Source: Prosapia bicincta (Eukaryota > Arthropoda > Insecta > Hemiptera > Cercopidae). From it: DNA of 64,000 nt. The notes beneath the pieces were generated by a model. That model made no database searches, was not told the DNA's origin, and saw nothing but the letters and a program-made list of their open reading frames with translations. This document shows, piece after piece, positions 9,279 to 22,030 of this stretch. Where the stretch lies: assembly GCA_036971475.1 (NCBI GenBank), contig JBAIZL010000008.1:35821240-35885239 (forward strand), in the 5' to 3' direction. Each line of letters starts with the position of its first letter. Position 1 is the stretch's first letter. A program made the position numbers and the translations under genes.

Positions 9279-10197
9279 ACGCGCGCGCCTTCACACATAC
9301 ACAGCGGTACACTCGCACACACGCGCGCGCACAAGCCTCCCACACACACAACCACGCGTACGCGTGCCCTCACTCATACACAGCCGTACACTCGCACACA
9401 CGCGCGCGCACAAGTCTCCCGCACACACAACTACGCGCGCGCGTGCCCTCACTCATATACAGCCGTACACTCGCACACACCCACTCGCAAGCACCCGCAC
9501 ACTCACACACACACACACGCGCGCGCGCGTGCCCTCACTTATACACAGCTGTACACTCGCACACACGCGCGCGCAAAAGCACCCGCACACATACACACAC
9601 TCGCGCGCGCGCACGTGCCCTTACTCAAACACAGCCGTACAATCGCAAACACGCGCGCGCAAAAGCACCCGCACACACAGACACGCGCGCGCGCGTGCCC
9701 TCACTCATACACAGCTGTACACTCGCACACACGCGACCGCAAAGGCACCCGAACACACACACACACAAACACACACACACACGCACTCGCAAGCACCTGC
9801 ACACTCACACACACACGCGCGCGCGTGCCCTCACTCATAAACAGTCGTACACTCGCACACACGCGCTCGCAAGCACCCGCACACACACACACGCACGCCC
9901 GCGCGTGCCCTCATTAATACACAACCGTACACTCGCACACACGCACGCGCAAAAGCACATACACACACACATACACACACGCGCGCGCGCGCTTCCACTT
10001 ATACACAGCCGTACACTCGCACACACGCGCTCGCAAGCCACCGCACACACACACACACGCGCGCGCGTACCCTCACTCGTACACAGCGGTACATCCGCAC
10101 ACACGCGCTCGCAAGTACCCGCACACACACACGCGCGCGCGCGCGTGCCCTCACTCATACACAGCCGTACACTGGCACACACGCGCGCGCGCGCAAT
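9279..10197. repeat. Compound CA/CG tandem array (alternating purine-pyrimidine)
   Basis: About 920 bp of (CA)n, (CG)n and CACGCG runs, organised in an irregular higher unit of roughly 80-95 bp. The unit is marked by GTGCCCTCACTCATACACAG followed by a TACACTCGCACACACGCGC-like segment, repeated about eleven times. Long stretches alternate purine and pyrimidine, the sequence class best able to adopt Z-DNA. Arg/His/Thr-rich open frames on both strands result from the repeat. Confidence 0.93.
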
Positions 10198-12424
10198 CAT
10201 CGATCTGTGACTCTTATATAGTAGATAAAATTCTGCATATTTCACCACAGTGTTTTATTAGTGAAAATTTCGGATTGAATAATAAATTGGCAGCTAAAGA
10301 CCGTTATTCTTTATTATTTTGTACGTTAAGTAGTATAAAATCTGGGGCAAATAATATGGTGCTGCCAATCTGCATTTTACATTGTAGGCGAGCGAAGAAG
10401 AATGCCCTCAGAAAAGGGTCGCTATAGTCGTTCTATCATTAACAACGTAAAAACCCTAAATAATTTTTCCGAATTTAATTTGTTATTGCAAGCTTGCAGA
10501 AGTTTAAGTAAATTATAAACATGATCCACAAGTACGTCAATTGGTCAGAATAAACACGATAAGAAACTAAAGAATAAAAAATGGGGGGAAATGGGCTCGA
10601 TCTGTAAGCACCAGAATTAAGTACAGTAGAAGCCCATCTCGATGGGACCGGACCTGCCCGGTAGATTCGAGGTTTCTGTGGGAAATATTCTACATATTTC
10701 ATCTTGTGTTAGGAATAAAGAGGAAGTCATTACGTTGCTTGAGTTCTTTATTATGTTTTCTATTTTTAGAAAGTAGAAAGAATAAACAACATTAAAGATT
10801 TTTAGGAGTTTAAAAACACATTTCAGGAACAATGGTATCATTTGTTTAAGGTTAGCTAGCTTTGCTGATTCCTGTTGAATCACCTAAAAAGTTCCCGATT
10901 GGCTGTCCATGTACGGACGATTATTTTATAAAGTTAATGAAATTAAAAGTTTGGTTATGGAATAAGTACGAATTTATTTTTTCGTTCAATAATAATATAT
11001 TTTGCCCGATAATCTCCTTTGAAAAAATCATAAAGCCATTTTTTTTGTAACGGTTTAGAAGTTGAATATTGTTTAGTCTTAAAATTACAATTTTGTGAAC
11101 ATTGAAACTTATTTTTCTACAAATTTAATTATAAAATTTTAAACAAAGACTAGAATAGTATTCTAGATAAATTAACGAGCCTACATTTAAGTAAGACGGC
11201 AAGAACTTTGCACAAACACGTCACGTGTCGATTTGTGCGTTGCTAACGAACACTTTTGACACATTCGGTCTACTCAATTCTTGAATCATTTTCCAAAACG
11301 TCACAAAAATCCAATTTTTAGTCAACATTATTTGGTTATAAATAAAACTAAAATTCCATCAACCTTTTAATTTTTGTAGGAAAAAACTCTGCAAATTCAG
11401 GTCCGCATTAAATGTTTTAAGCAGTTTTACAGTGCTTCCTAGTCTTGCAAAATTTACAAAAAAAGATTATCTTTACAGTAATAGTTAATCAATTTGAGGA
11501 AGATAGAGAAATGTTATTCTTGTGTTTATGGAGTCATCATTGAAGACAGAAACCCGAGGTCACTTGTGTGGATCATCCTATTTCCGGTGATCAACCGGTT
11601 TATCCAAGTACCGGTTGATGCGAAGCCGGTTAACAGAGGCTGTGCTGAGGTTGGAGGGAGAGTCGAACAAGAGTTGGAGTCGACAGTGTATATACAGAGG
11701 GCGACAAAGTATCAGTTGGTGGAACTAAATGTTTCAGTGGATCGTGGTTGTTGTCGTCATAAAAGGATACAAGTAACGAGGAACAACGGATAAAGAGGAA
11801 TAAACCGGAAATTCTCGTCCAGAGAATCGAGTTTACAAAAGGAAAAACAACATAACTTTAAAGAAAGTCCGACCGAGATTACACTTCGCGCTGAGAGGAA
11901 CCCGAGATTGTCTCAGAACTGGAAAGAACAGCCTAAGCATGCTTAAGCAAGGCCGGTAGCTGCACTTCAGTTCTGGGGGTTCTTTGTTTCGCTTTTATTA
12001 ACTGTCAATCGCTTAAGTAAGAAATTTTAATAAATTCCTTGTTGTTATTCTTAATTTTAATCAACTACACTTTGTTATTCTCAATTTAAATAAATTATTT
12101 TTTTATGAATTCCTAAACAAAACCAAATATTTTAATCTGTATTTAGATGAATAATTAATCACACAGAATTCATTTGACAAATTCATTCGTTGCATATATC
12201 CTTCTGAGGAATTTTGTTTAAATATTAGTGAAACATTTATAACTGTTCAGTAGTCTCTTGCTCAAAAGTTTATTAATAAGATTTATAACGAGTCCAGTAA
12301 GTTACAAACTTGTTTATTGTACTGTTTCATTAATATGGATGACTTTATGCTTAAATAAGTTTATTAATTTAGACCTTGAATTTATTGTAATTCCCGCTAA
12401 TCATTATGTATTCTAACTGTATAT
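10198..12424. other. Intronic, non-repetitive, nothing firmly recognised
   Basis: AT-rich. A pogo-like TACAGTAGAAGCCC and CTCGATGGG segment lies at about 10621-10646, without a visible partner. An open frame at 11494-11793 (99 codons, begins MRKIEKCYSCVYGVI) lies in a locally more GC-rich 300 bp that continues to about 11990. I recognise no domain. It could be decayed element sequence. Confidence 0.35.
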
Positions 12425-13205
12425 CCTATCGTTATGTTATTCTAAACTTTCATCAATCTTTATGCTATTCCAACTTTGAAGTTGTTAATTCGACATTCTG
12501 TCAATCAGTATATTATTGCAACCTCTTATCGATCGTTATGTTATTCTAAACTTTCATCAATCTTTATGCTATCCCAACTTTGAAGTCGTTAATTCGACAT
12601 TCTGTCAATCAGTATATTATTGCAACCTCTTATCGATCGTTATGTTATTCTAAACTTTCATCAATCTTTATGCTATTCCAACTTTGAAGTTGTTAATTCG
12701 ACATTCTGTCAATCAGTATATTATTGCAACCTCTTATCGATCGTTATGTTATTCTAAACTTTCATCAATCTTTATGCTATTCCAACTTTGAAGTTGTTAA
12801 TTCGACATTCTGTCAATCAGTATATTATTGCAACCTCTTATCGATCGTTATGTTATTCTAAACTTTCATCAATCTTTATGCTATTCCAACTTTGAAGTTG
12901 TTAATACGACATTCTGTCAATCAGTATATTATTGCAACTTCTTATCGATCGTTATGCTATTCCAACTTTGAAGTTGTTAATTCGACATTCTGTCAATCAG
13001 TATATTATTGCAACCTCTTATCGATCGTTATGTTATTCCAACTTTGAAGTTGTTAATTCGACATTCTGTCAATCAGTATATTATTGCAACCTCTTATCAA
13101 TCGTTATGCTATTCCAACTTTGAAGTTGTTAATTCGACATTCTGTCAATCAGTATATTATTGCAACCTCTTATCGATCGTTATGTTATTTCAACATTGTG
13201 AAGCT
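12425..13205. repeat. 104-bp tandem array with 76-bp deletion derivatives
   Basis: The marker TTATCGATCGTTATG recurs at 12526, 12630, 12734, 12838 and 12942 (spacing 104), then at 13018, 13094 and 13170 (spacing 76; TTATCAATCG at 13094). The short units lack a 28-bp piece containing CTAAACTTTCATCAATC. The piece is bounded by two similar TTATG(T/C)TATTC motifs, so unequal recombination between them explains the shortening. Degenerate similarity continues to about 13320. Confidence 0.92.
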
Positions 13206-13500
13206 TGTAACATCAGTACACCCAGTCTTTATATCATTCCAGCTGAGTGTCAAACGTTATATTGTTTTAGCTTTGTATTAATCGTTATTGTTATTAAAAC
13301 TTTATATCAATCATTATGTTATTGATGGGTTGAAGGTCATAGATTGCTGACCAACAAAGTTTTTTTTTATATCTCTGAGTAAGAAATTATTTTAAATTTT
13401 ATTCTAAAACCAAAGAAAGCTTCCCATTGGTCCTTCGGTTGTCCAAATCATCTACAAGAAGGAGTTATATTATGCTACTAATGGTTATTGAAAGTTCAAG
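13206..13500. other. Unassigned
   Basis: AT-rich intronic sequence with traces of the preceding repeat up to about 13320. No gene seen. Confidence 0.4.
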
Positions 13501-13562
13501 TGTGTGTGTGTGAGATGATGTATGTGTACGTGTACGTGTGTGTGTGTATGTGTGTGTGTGTG
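13501..13562. repeat. (TG)n microsatellite, interrupted
   Basis: TGTGTG runs interrupted by AGATGATGTATG and GTACGTGTACG. Confidence 0.9.
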
Positions 13563-14683
13563 TTGTAACGGGTTGAAATGTCCCGTCACAATTCAATAAA
13601 AAATTGAAGTAATCTCAATTTATAAAATATAATTTAACTAAATTTTCCAAGCCATGAATATGGATCATTAAGTGTATAATTCTAAAATAAACTGTAATTG
13701 TACAAAAATCATGACTTCGGGAGTGTTTGTGTGCTACGTAAAAATTAGGTCTCTACAATATTTTAAATAAACAGTTTTAAGACAAGAAAAAACGGCAAAA
13801 TCCAAGTCAGACAAGCAAATCGAGGGTGGGGGAATAGAGACGATAACTGTCGCTGGGCGTTTTTGCGCTCTCTCGTAATTAGGCCACTGACCAGAAAGGT
13901 CATAGTTTCTGTTAAATTAGCAAAAATACCAAAATGGATTTCTAGAGCATAAACTCGAAGCCGCGGGGTGCGGGAATAATGTAATATGTCTTAATTTATG
14001 TCTAGTGAAAACTAGACATCGAAATATGAAAAATCACGGTTAAAATTTTCATTTGTCAAGAACTGGCTTCGCCAAATTTGTCCGTTCCTGCTTCCTGGAT
14101 GAACCGTATTCAAGACGAGAAGAACTACCAGTCTGGAAGCATAAAGTCATCTCCTAGGACCTTGGGAAGTATCATGGAAAGTGCGAGATTTGGGCAAAAC
14201 ATGATTTCTATACAAATTTAGTAATTAAATAAAATTTGATCTTCAAATACGTTCCAAAGATTCAAAGATTCAAATAAATGCTTTAAATGTAATATTATAA
14301 ATAATGGCTTTATTTCTTTGAAAATTAAATTTAAAAATTGGAAATTACAAAATTATTTAATTATAAAAAAATGGTTATGTAAAAATGTTCAAATGTTTGC
14401 AAATATAGAAATAGTAAAGCATATGGAAAAAGGTAGAAAGAATATTAGGCATATTTATAAAATAAATTCATTCATAATATGCATAAAGTAAAGGAAATGC
14501 AGTAAAGTTTGTTACAACCAGTAGTTAAATAAACTGGAAAAAAATATTTATCACTATTTAACTTGTAGAAAAATATAAATAATTTCCCAACCAGAAATTA
14601 TTAAACAAAATCAATCACAAATTATTTAGTATTTTCTGAATGAGTCATAAAATTTGAGATTTAGTTTTAATTAAAATATTTCA

Positions 14684-14686
<3 letters not shown>
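13563..14686. other. Unassigned; possible LTR-like start at 13562
   Basis: TGTTGTAACGGG just after the microsatellite has the look of an LTR start, and a short dyad (ACGGG...CCCGT, 13567-13585) follows. No second LTR or coding region was found. The remainder is AT-rich and unrecognised. Confidence 0.25.

Positions 14687-14734
<48 letters not shown>
14687..14734. repeat. (TA)n microsatellite
   Basis: About 24 TA dinucleotides. Confidence 0.95.
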
Positions 14735-14737
<3 letters not shown>

Positions 14738-17264
14738 TCATAAGCTTGTAAATCAATGTTTTCTGTGGTAATAGAATTAGTAACAAATTTGGTTTAAATA
14801 ATACAATATGTAAATATATTGAATGTCATTTAACTGCTGGCACAAAATAGGATCATAAATTAAATTTGAAATTTATAATAATTGAAATAAACTTAACCAA
14901 CCTCCCTGCAATAAACATCAAAGTAATTTTAGTTTATTTAAGGAAAATTTAATTTATGTTTTGTTAGCTAAGGACTTTAAGATAATACTATTTGAAAGAA
15001 TATATTCAATTTATTTCAGTTACAAATTTCTTTATTATTAAATTCAGTTTCCAACAACAGTCAAAAGAGTAATTTTTATTGAATTAATCCTGTGTACAAA
15101 AATAATAAATTTAATTATTTCCCAACTAGTAAATTAATAAAATGAATACAATTATTAAAATCCAGCCTATTAGAGTTAGTCATATTTATTTAATAATAAA
15201 TAGCTAGGAATCACTGTGCAACTTAAAGATAATCGAGCAACCCATCCAGAGAAATTATTTAAATTAAATTATAAATTATGAGCTAGCTTAAGGACTAGTT
15301 GGTTTTGCTTTAAAGCCCAGGAGTTGATACTCACTGGCAGGTTATACCATATGAAACACAGGACCTCTTTTAGGAGGATATGGTAAGATTCTATCTTGCA
15401 CGGACCTCACTAAAGCAGGAGCATGGTGGAGAGATGTCTTCAAAGCAGGGCAAGGCAAATGTATGATGTGATAAATTTTATGTGTTTTCAGCTGACATAA
15501 ATTAGACCATATGACAGATCACTGACCTTACCATGACTTTAAATACACTTTATAGACAACGTTCCCAGGGTATACTTATTAGATGGGATTTTAAATACTT
15601 GCTCATGTAACTAGGTGGTAGGCAACTTTTGACAGGTTTCAAGTAGCAGGTTGAAGGTTGACGGTTTGAAGCGCCGTTGCAGTGTGTGTGTAGCATAGTG
15701 TTAGTTATTGTAAGAAAACCGTTTTGTCGGGAGAGATCTATTCCCTTTTCAACTGTGACAGTGACGTATTAGATATGAAGTGATAGGGCGAGAGGATTAA
15801 ATTATGCAAGCTATCATATGTAATTTCCCCACCCTACCCTCTCCGTCTACACTTTACTGTACGACTCTGCCATCTCCGATTAAAACCTATTCAAGGCAAA
15901 CCCTCATCACATAGACTAAAGTTAAAATCGATGTACGACAGAGAAAGCGCTGCCTTTAAATACATTTAAAGTTCTTTTAAATCTATAACTGTTATTAAAT
16001 TGTAAAGGAATTAAAAATAATAAATATCAATAAATCCCACTTATATAAATGAGAACTATTTGTTTTCCCTAAAGAGCTACAAAACAAGAATAATTTCCAG
16101 AAACATTGCGTACTCGTACAGTTACAAACGTTTTAGTAAAACCCTGTGAACGGCCAATTCGAGGTGAACATTTTTGGGTACAACATATGTTGTAAAACTG
16201 AACGTATGTTTGCCAACCTGGGCTCTTCTGAAATTTTATTTCTTCTGTGGTTGAACAGGCAACCGGTTAATTCGACAATTAACGAAAAATAATAAACGTA
16301 TTGCGAATATAATACAGTATAATATGGCGATTCATGTCAGAATACCTAAATTTTTTCTATTCACAAATATCACTCAATTATACATTGTATTTAAGTGATT
16401 AGAAGTGTGTGATTTCTTCAACACTTCACAATTCTCCTCACTTGTGATTGAATAGTGTGTGAGTGATGTTTTTCCCTACTAAAACGAGTTGAAGATGCCT
16501 TAAGAACGGAGTTTTTCCCCATAGATAATCAGGTTAACACAAGTGTGGTCATGTGAAATTGGATTAGCTCGTGCTGGCCGAGTTTACAGGCTTCATTCCA
16601 CTCCTATACACCCTTCTTTTAATGTAATTTTACTCCTTCTAAATATGACGTTCCAACCTAATGAACCTGTTGCGAAGTTCCCTGCCATGCAATGTTCACA
16701 GATCTCAGAGCTTATTGCAGTATTGTTAGCCTTACCTTGTATTTACAGTATTTCTCTTTCAATATAATTTGTATTTATTAATCTGCATTACACTAATTTC
16801 GAAACTATAATTTAAAAAATTTCTAAATATGTAATATAATCAAAAAAAATTAGGTCCAAAAAGAAATTCTTGTAACTTTTAATTAAATAATTACAACTAA
16901 TAAAAATAAAGTAACAGAACCTAGGCGTTAAAACAGTTGTTCTACCGCATAACATATAGTAAAATAAACTCAGCTGTTTAATGATTTCATATTTTTTCAC
17001 TTATTTTAAGCAAAATAGTACAAAATGATATGCAAAAGGGACTATATTGCATATCTTGAAAAGTTTGCGTATTTGTGAAAAGTTTTTCTCCCATGTAAAA
17101 CTAAAATCCATTCATTTTAAATGTATTTAATGAATTTATATTTTAAAAAACTGTATTAACATCAAGTGCCATCCAATACAAGTTTAAAAAAATTTATTTG
17201 AAATAAAATGGATGAATAAAGAAATTTTAACAACGACTGAATATGTGAACAAGGTATACAGCCA
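14735..17264. other. AT-rich intronic DNA, nothing recognised
   Basis: No gene, RNA or transposon signature found on either strand. A 74-codon open frame at 16543-16767 has no recognisable homologue. The segment 15270-15900 is less AT-rich but equally unassigned. Confidence 0.4.
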
Positions 17265-17285
17265 ATACACACACATACACACACA

Positions 17286-17318
<33 letters not shown>

Positions 17319-17333
17319 GCGCGCGCGCACACA
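17265..17333. repeat. (CA)n/(CG)n microsatellite
   Basis: Interrupted (CA)n ending in a short CGCGCGCG run. Confidence 0.93.
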
Positions 17334-17491
17334 TATAAATATATAAATATTATATAATATATTATTATTATATTATAATATTATTATATAATATATTATT
17401 ATTATATTATAATATTATTATATAATATATTATATAATTATTATATATTATATTATATTTTATTATTATAATATTTATAATATATAAATAT

Positions 17492-17560
<69 letters not shown>
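17334..17560. repeat. AT-only tract with palindromic TAT/ATA motifs, ending in (TA)n
   Basis: About 225 bases of almost pure A and T. A TATTATATAATATATTATTA-type block is repeated, then a (TA)n run. Many overlapping palindromes could extrude as cruciforms. Confidence 0.9.
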
Positions 17561-18657
17561 CACTTTTAACCTATTTTTAAAACGAACAAAATTCTTTTTA
17601 AAATCAAAGTTTCTATCAAGTTACTAGTAAGAGTACAGTCTAATGTTTTGATAATGGAGTTAATCCGAAACGCGTCAAAAAAAATAGTGTTAGAAAAGAC
17701 AGAAGAATGTACTCAAATGTTATTTCATAAAAGAAATAAACATGATTATATCCAGAATTTCAAGCTATACTAACTTTAGCAACATCCAGTTGGGGTGGAT
17801 TTGGCTTTTAAAAAATAATAAAATAAACGCGAGCTATGATAACATAAAAGTTTACTAACGCGAGCTCCAATAAAGTGAAATATGACCTCCATCAACGTAG
17901 TACAACACGATTTGACCTAATCGGGTTAGTATGCTCTTTACTGGAATATAGTAACAACAGTATAACTAGAGTGGGTTGCAAGTGAGCTTATTTTGCATTT
18001 TGGTGAGCGGAGAGTTTTATTGTAGTTTTCGTGTCCTCTAATACCTTCTTCTTTAGGTATAACATTTTATTACAATACCAGTGACGTGTGGGATCCATAA
18101 ATATCTAATTTAAATGAAAATAAGGGAACAATCTATCTTCGTCTACAAGGCTTTACGGATTAAACTCGAGCTTGTAAAAATACAACACAATCAGGTGAAC
18201 GGGTAAAGTTTTCAAATTGAAAATCTGTTCAGCCGTTCCCTGATGCAAGAAAATGTGGAGGGGAATAAAGCAAACGTTAGGATTATAACAGATTGGATTC
18301 TCAATAAATGATTGGCAACAATAGGGTCACATTTTCAATCTAGCCAACCTTGGAAAGTTGAATATAGAAAGTTTACATTTTGTACACAAGTATAAATGTA
18401 AAAAAGTCCTATGTTGTCTTGTCAACAGTAAGATAGCCTAAAGTCCCCTCATGTTAAGAAACCACCTTTTTGCTAGCTGCAAGTTAATTTTAAGTTTCCA
18501 CTGAAGTCTCTTTCTATATATTTTCGCTGTATTTTTCCTCGCTTCCTCGCTGTCTACTACAACCCCCGGTCAGTTGATGCTCGATAATGGAGATACTATC
18601 AATCTTTGAAAGTTAACTCTTACCAAGTAAGATTCTTATTAAGTACATATAGTGAAA

Positions 18658-18660
<3 letters not shown>
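17561..18660. other. Unassigned intronic DNA containing a hammerhead-like relic
   Basis: Apart from the motif at 17644-17682, no feature is recognised. Confidence 0.4.
17644..17682 (+). ncRNA. Hammerhead-ribozyme-like relic (Penelope-type)
   Basis: Order of elements: TTTT, TTGATAA in place of CTGATGA, a T, a GGA/TCC mini-helix II, GAA, the palindrome ACGCGT, C, then AAAA pairing with the opening TTTT. The two core changes (C3 to U, G8 to A) are at positions that pair with each other in the folded ribozyme. Helix II has only three pairs. Likely decayed; see the stronger copies at 31887 and 33413. Confidence 0.3.

Positions 18661-18714
<54 letters not shown>
18661..18714. repeat. (TA)n microsatellite
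   Basis: Uninterrupted (AT)27. Confidence 0.95.
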
Positions 18715-18716
<2 letters not shown>

Positions 18717-18890
18717 TGATACGTATTCCTTCACGGATGGAAAAATTTGATGAATAGTTACTATCTGGAGTACATTCGTTTATTCTGCAGTCCATAAATT
18801 CGCAGTTCCGACGTTCCGCTAGAATCTCATCCAGCATTGACGAGGTGAACCCAACAACAGTACAAGAGGGTCTCGCTTTTTATTCTACCT

Positions 18891-19093
18891 AGATAGCCTA
18901 CATGGCCCCCGTAAGGCCGGTGCTGAATCACTAGATAGCCTACATGGCCCCCGTATGGCCGGTGCTGAATCACTAGATAGCCTACATGGCCCCCGTAAGG
19001 CCGGTGCTGAATCACTAGGTAGCCTACATGGCCCCCGTAAGGCCGGTGCTGAATCACTAGATAGCCTACATGGCCCCCGTAAGGCCGGTGCTA
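18891..19093. repeat. 42-bp tandem repeat (about 4.8 copies)
   Basis: The unit runs AGATAGCCTACATGGCCCCC then GTAAGGCCGGTGCTGAATCA. Copies are nearly identical (one AAGG to ATGG change and one AGAT to AGGT change), so the expansion is recent. A GGCC-rich insert in AT-rich DNA. The 14-codon minus-strand periodicity is a by-product. Confidence 0.95.
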
Positions 19094-19667
19094 CAGTTGC
19101 CTGGAGAGTCCCATAATCAATGAAAACAATGTTTTACTAACAAAGAAAGTTCAAAATTTCATGAGTAAAACAAACAAGTAATATTATATATGTAGGCAAG
19201 CTACATAGCTATTAGGAACAAAACAGGAAAACTGTTCCCCAGCTAACCTCCTTAAACTACAAATAATCGATTACACAGGGATTGGTTCATCTGGATCTCC
19301 TCAAAACTACATTGCGCTCTCTTTGCTCAAAAGAAGCAATTTTTCAAGAGTTTTTCCCAGCTCGATTCTCATGGAAAATATTTCTCAACAAACTTCCTGG
19401 TCAAGAAGCAGCGGTGAACATCGCAAGTCTTATAACCAATGAAAACCCCTCCAACGATCGATTAATTTAAAGTATTGACAGCGGTATTAAACAAACCAAC
19501 AATGAATGTTGCGCAAACATGGGAAGCAATTTTAGTTAACGAAAGTTAGACGTTACACTTCTTCCACTATGAAGACGGTTGCCTTTCCAAGGAGGTGACG
19601 TACCAATGGCGATGCAAATAACGTCATCCTTCCCGGAACTTTTGAAGTTATGGGAAAACACAAACCA
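19094..19667. other. Unassigned intronic DNA
   Basis: No recognisable feature; a 62-codon open frame at 19282-19470 matches nothing I know. Confidence 0.4.
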
Positions 19668-19998
19668 ATTACAAGGGAGCACTTGGCTGGAGTAAAAACT
19701 TTGCGACTACAAGGGAGCCCTTGGCTAGAGTAAAGACTGCGATTACAAGGGAGCACTTGGCTAGAGTTAAACTTTGCGATTACAAGGGAGCACTTGGCTA
19801 GAGTTAAACTTTGCGATTACAAGGGAGCACTTGGCTAGAGTTAAACTTTGCGATTACAAGGGAGCACTTGGCTAGAGTTAAACTTTGCGATTACAAGGGA
19901 GCACTTGGCTAGAGTTAAACTTTGCGATTACAAGGGAGCACTTGGCTAGAGTTAAACTTTGCGATTACAAGGGAGCGCTTGGCTGGAGTAATAACTTT
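19668..19998. repeat. 37-bp tandem repeat (about 9 copies)
   Basis: The unit contains GATTACAAGGGAGCACTTGG and TAGAGTTAAACTTTGC. Central copies are identical; the outer copies (19668-19742 and 19960-19998) are diverged, the usual pattern of slippage or unequal exchange. Confidence 0.95.
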
Positions 19999-21767
19999 CC
20001 AAGGGATTACAAGGGAATAACAAGAAAGAATAAACCACTACTTATCGTGTATCAGTCGGAATTAGTCAATTTCTTTGCGGGGAATTTTGCGCGGAGGAAA
20101 AGTGTTAACATTTATATTTAGAGAAAGGCAGCAAGTAATCGATTGTTGCAACTCCTGATTTATCTCTTCAAGAGAAAAATATATCGAAATGTATAATTCA
20201 AAATAAAGAATCGAAGTGACACGAGATAGAGCCAGTGACAGAAAGATAGGTTTGTCAAATTTGTAAACTGTAATTAACAACTGTAGGAGATAATGTGAGA
20301 TTTTCAGAAAATAATATTCAAGCGCTCAGCAGCGCCTATGGGTATAACGAAAGTACAAACATGTTGAAAACTAAATTCAAGAATATTGTTCTAGAGTGTA
20401 TAATTTTATTCTCATTGTGTCTCTGAATAAACACAATGAGATTTAATGCATGAAAATATACCTAGGAACGACCTTTATCTGAAACCTGAAAGCTATGTGT
20501 TGTTTTCGCACATTGCGCAACAATTTGGGACATTTTGACTACTTTCGCTAAAATAGAACGTCACAAACAAGGTGGTGCGAAATGCTTGCCTTTGGTTCCT
20601 GTTCCAAAGCCCTACCCAAGACTTATAGGGCGAGTATCCCTTAGGTGGAGTATTGACTGAGTTGAGGTCAAACCCGGAACCAACATCCGACTGCAACATA
20701 AAGTTACGGCTTCCGGAAATTTTTTTTCAAGGCCTATGAACGACAGTACTTTGGTTTAAGGTGGAGTTGATTCTCTTGTGGTGTTTCTTCCACAGATGCT
20801 GTTTCTGTTTATATCACTGACATATCTCCCAGAATATGAAAAATCACTATTTGGTTTGCTTAACATTATGTGGAGTGACAGCGGTTTGGCTTGGATTCGT
20901 TTAACATTACAAGATGTCCAGGTTGTACTCAGTAGCGGACTTTGCCATGGTGCCGTCCCTTTGCGCCCCGTTCGCGAATTTATTGGAAACGTCCCAACGT
21001 AATATAATGCTTTTAATTTTTCACCATACGAATCCATTATCATGTCTGTTCAAAGAAATGCATAATAAAAAAAAATTAACTTTTAATAATGATGCGCTTT
21101 GAGATTAAAAAATATGTTGGTATTCATGGAATAATGCATTTTACGTTTAAATTAATTACCGATTACCGTGCCGACCATAGTTTACTGTCCTAATGCATTA
21201 TTAATAAACGTAAAGTACATATTAAATAATAATAATATAATATATTGGGCACTATATTTTAATGAAATATATTTTGAAAATATACATACATTACTTCACT
21301 TTCATATTTGTTGGTGAAGACAATAGAAAATGACACTTTTGAGATTAGAAAGTATTATTTATTACACACAAGATTAAGAAGTAATATTTTCAGCCTCTTA
21401 GTATTAACAAGAGCAATTAAAGTATATTTTTACTTTTTGGATAATAGTTTATAATGAAAACATTGTGTAAAAATTAAACCTAATATACTTTATAAGTGGA
21501 ATATGGTGGTTTAAAGTTTAATATTTATATAAATATTGCAGAAACAAAACTTGTAGCCTAAGTATGACTAAAAACATTTATTCTTACATTAATACATAGC
21601 TTACATTGCTTTGTTAATAGAAAATTCTTCTATTAATTGTTCAAAAGAAAAGTCTTTGGCGTTAAGGATATCAGCTTCAATGTTGAGAATTGCAAGTTTC
21701 ATTTTTTATGTTGATCATTTTTAGTTTTTTTATGATTTGCAACAAAAATATTGATGTTATCGAAAAA

Positions 21768-21772
<5 letters not shown>
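19999..21772. other. Unassigned intronic DNA
   Basis: AT-rich, with a somewhat GC-richer stretch at 20460-21000 carrying overlapping open frames on both strands. None is recognisable. No splice-consistent TBC1D30 exon found. Confidence 0.4.

Positions 21773-21839
<67 letters not shown>
21773..21839. repeat. (TA)n microsatellite bordering a foldback element
   Basis: Pure TA repeat that abuts the terminus of the foldback element starting at 21840. Confidence 0.95.
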
Positions 21840-21843
<4 letters not shown>

Positions 21844-21923
21844 TATGGTGATATGTTTTCTTGTATATATAGTTAATAAATTTAAAATATTTCAAACACA
21901 AGAATACTTTTAATGAATATATT

Positions 21924-21970
21924 TATTCAAAGCTTTTCGCCGATAAAAAAAGTATCAGCATCTTCAGGAA
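21924..21970 (-). ncRNA. Hammerhead-like motif, family 2, left arm of copy A
   Basis: Read on the minus strand: TTC, CTGAAGA, T, a helix II of about seven pairs, GAA, palindrome AAGCTT, T, GAA. It mirrors the plus-strand motif at 21983-22030. Confidence 0.45.
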
Positions 21971-21982
21971 AAAGCATCTACT

Positions 21983-22030
21983 TTTCCTGAAGATGCTGAT
22001 ACTTTTTTATCGGCGAAAAGCTTTGAATAA
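21983..22030 (+). ncRNA. Hammerhead-like motif, family 2, right arm of copy A
   Basis: The core CTGAAGA (21987-21993) fits CUGANGA. After one T comes helix II, GCTGATA pairing with TATCGGC. Next are GAA and a self-complementary AAGCTT helix III, then a possible cleavage-site T at 22024. Helix I has three pairs, TTC with GAA. A type I hammerhead layout with helix III too short to close in one molecule. Confidence 0.45.

Noticed and set aside
9246..10248. Thr/His/Arg-rich and Cys/Val-rich open frames
   Set aside because: Pure CA/CG repeat translation on both strands.
11494..11793. 99-codon plus-strand frame
   Set aside because: Not called as a gene: no recognised domain and no homologue known to me; kept only as a note on the region.
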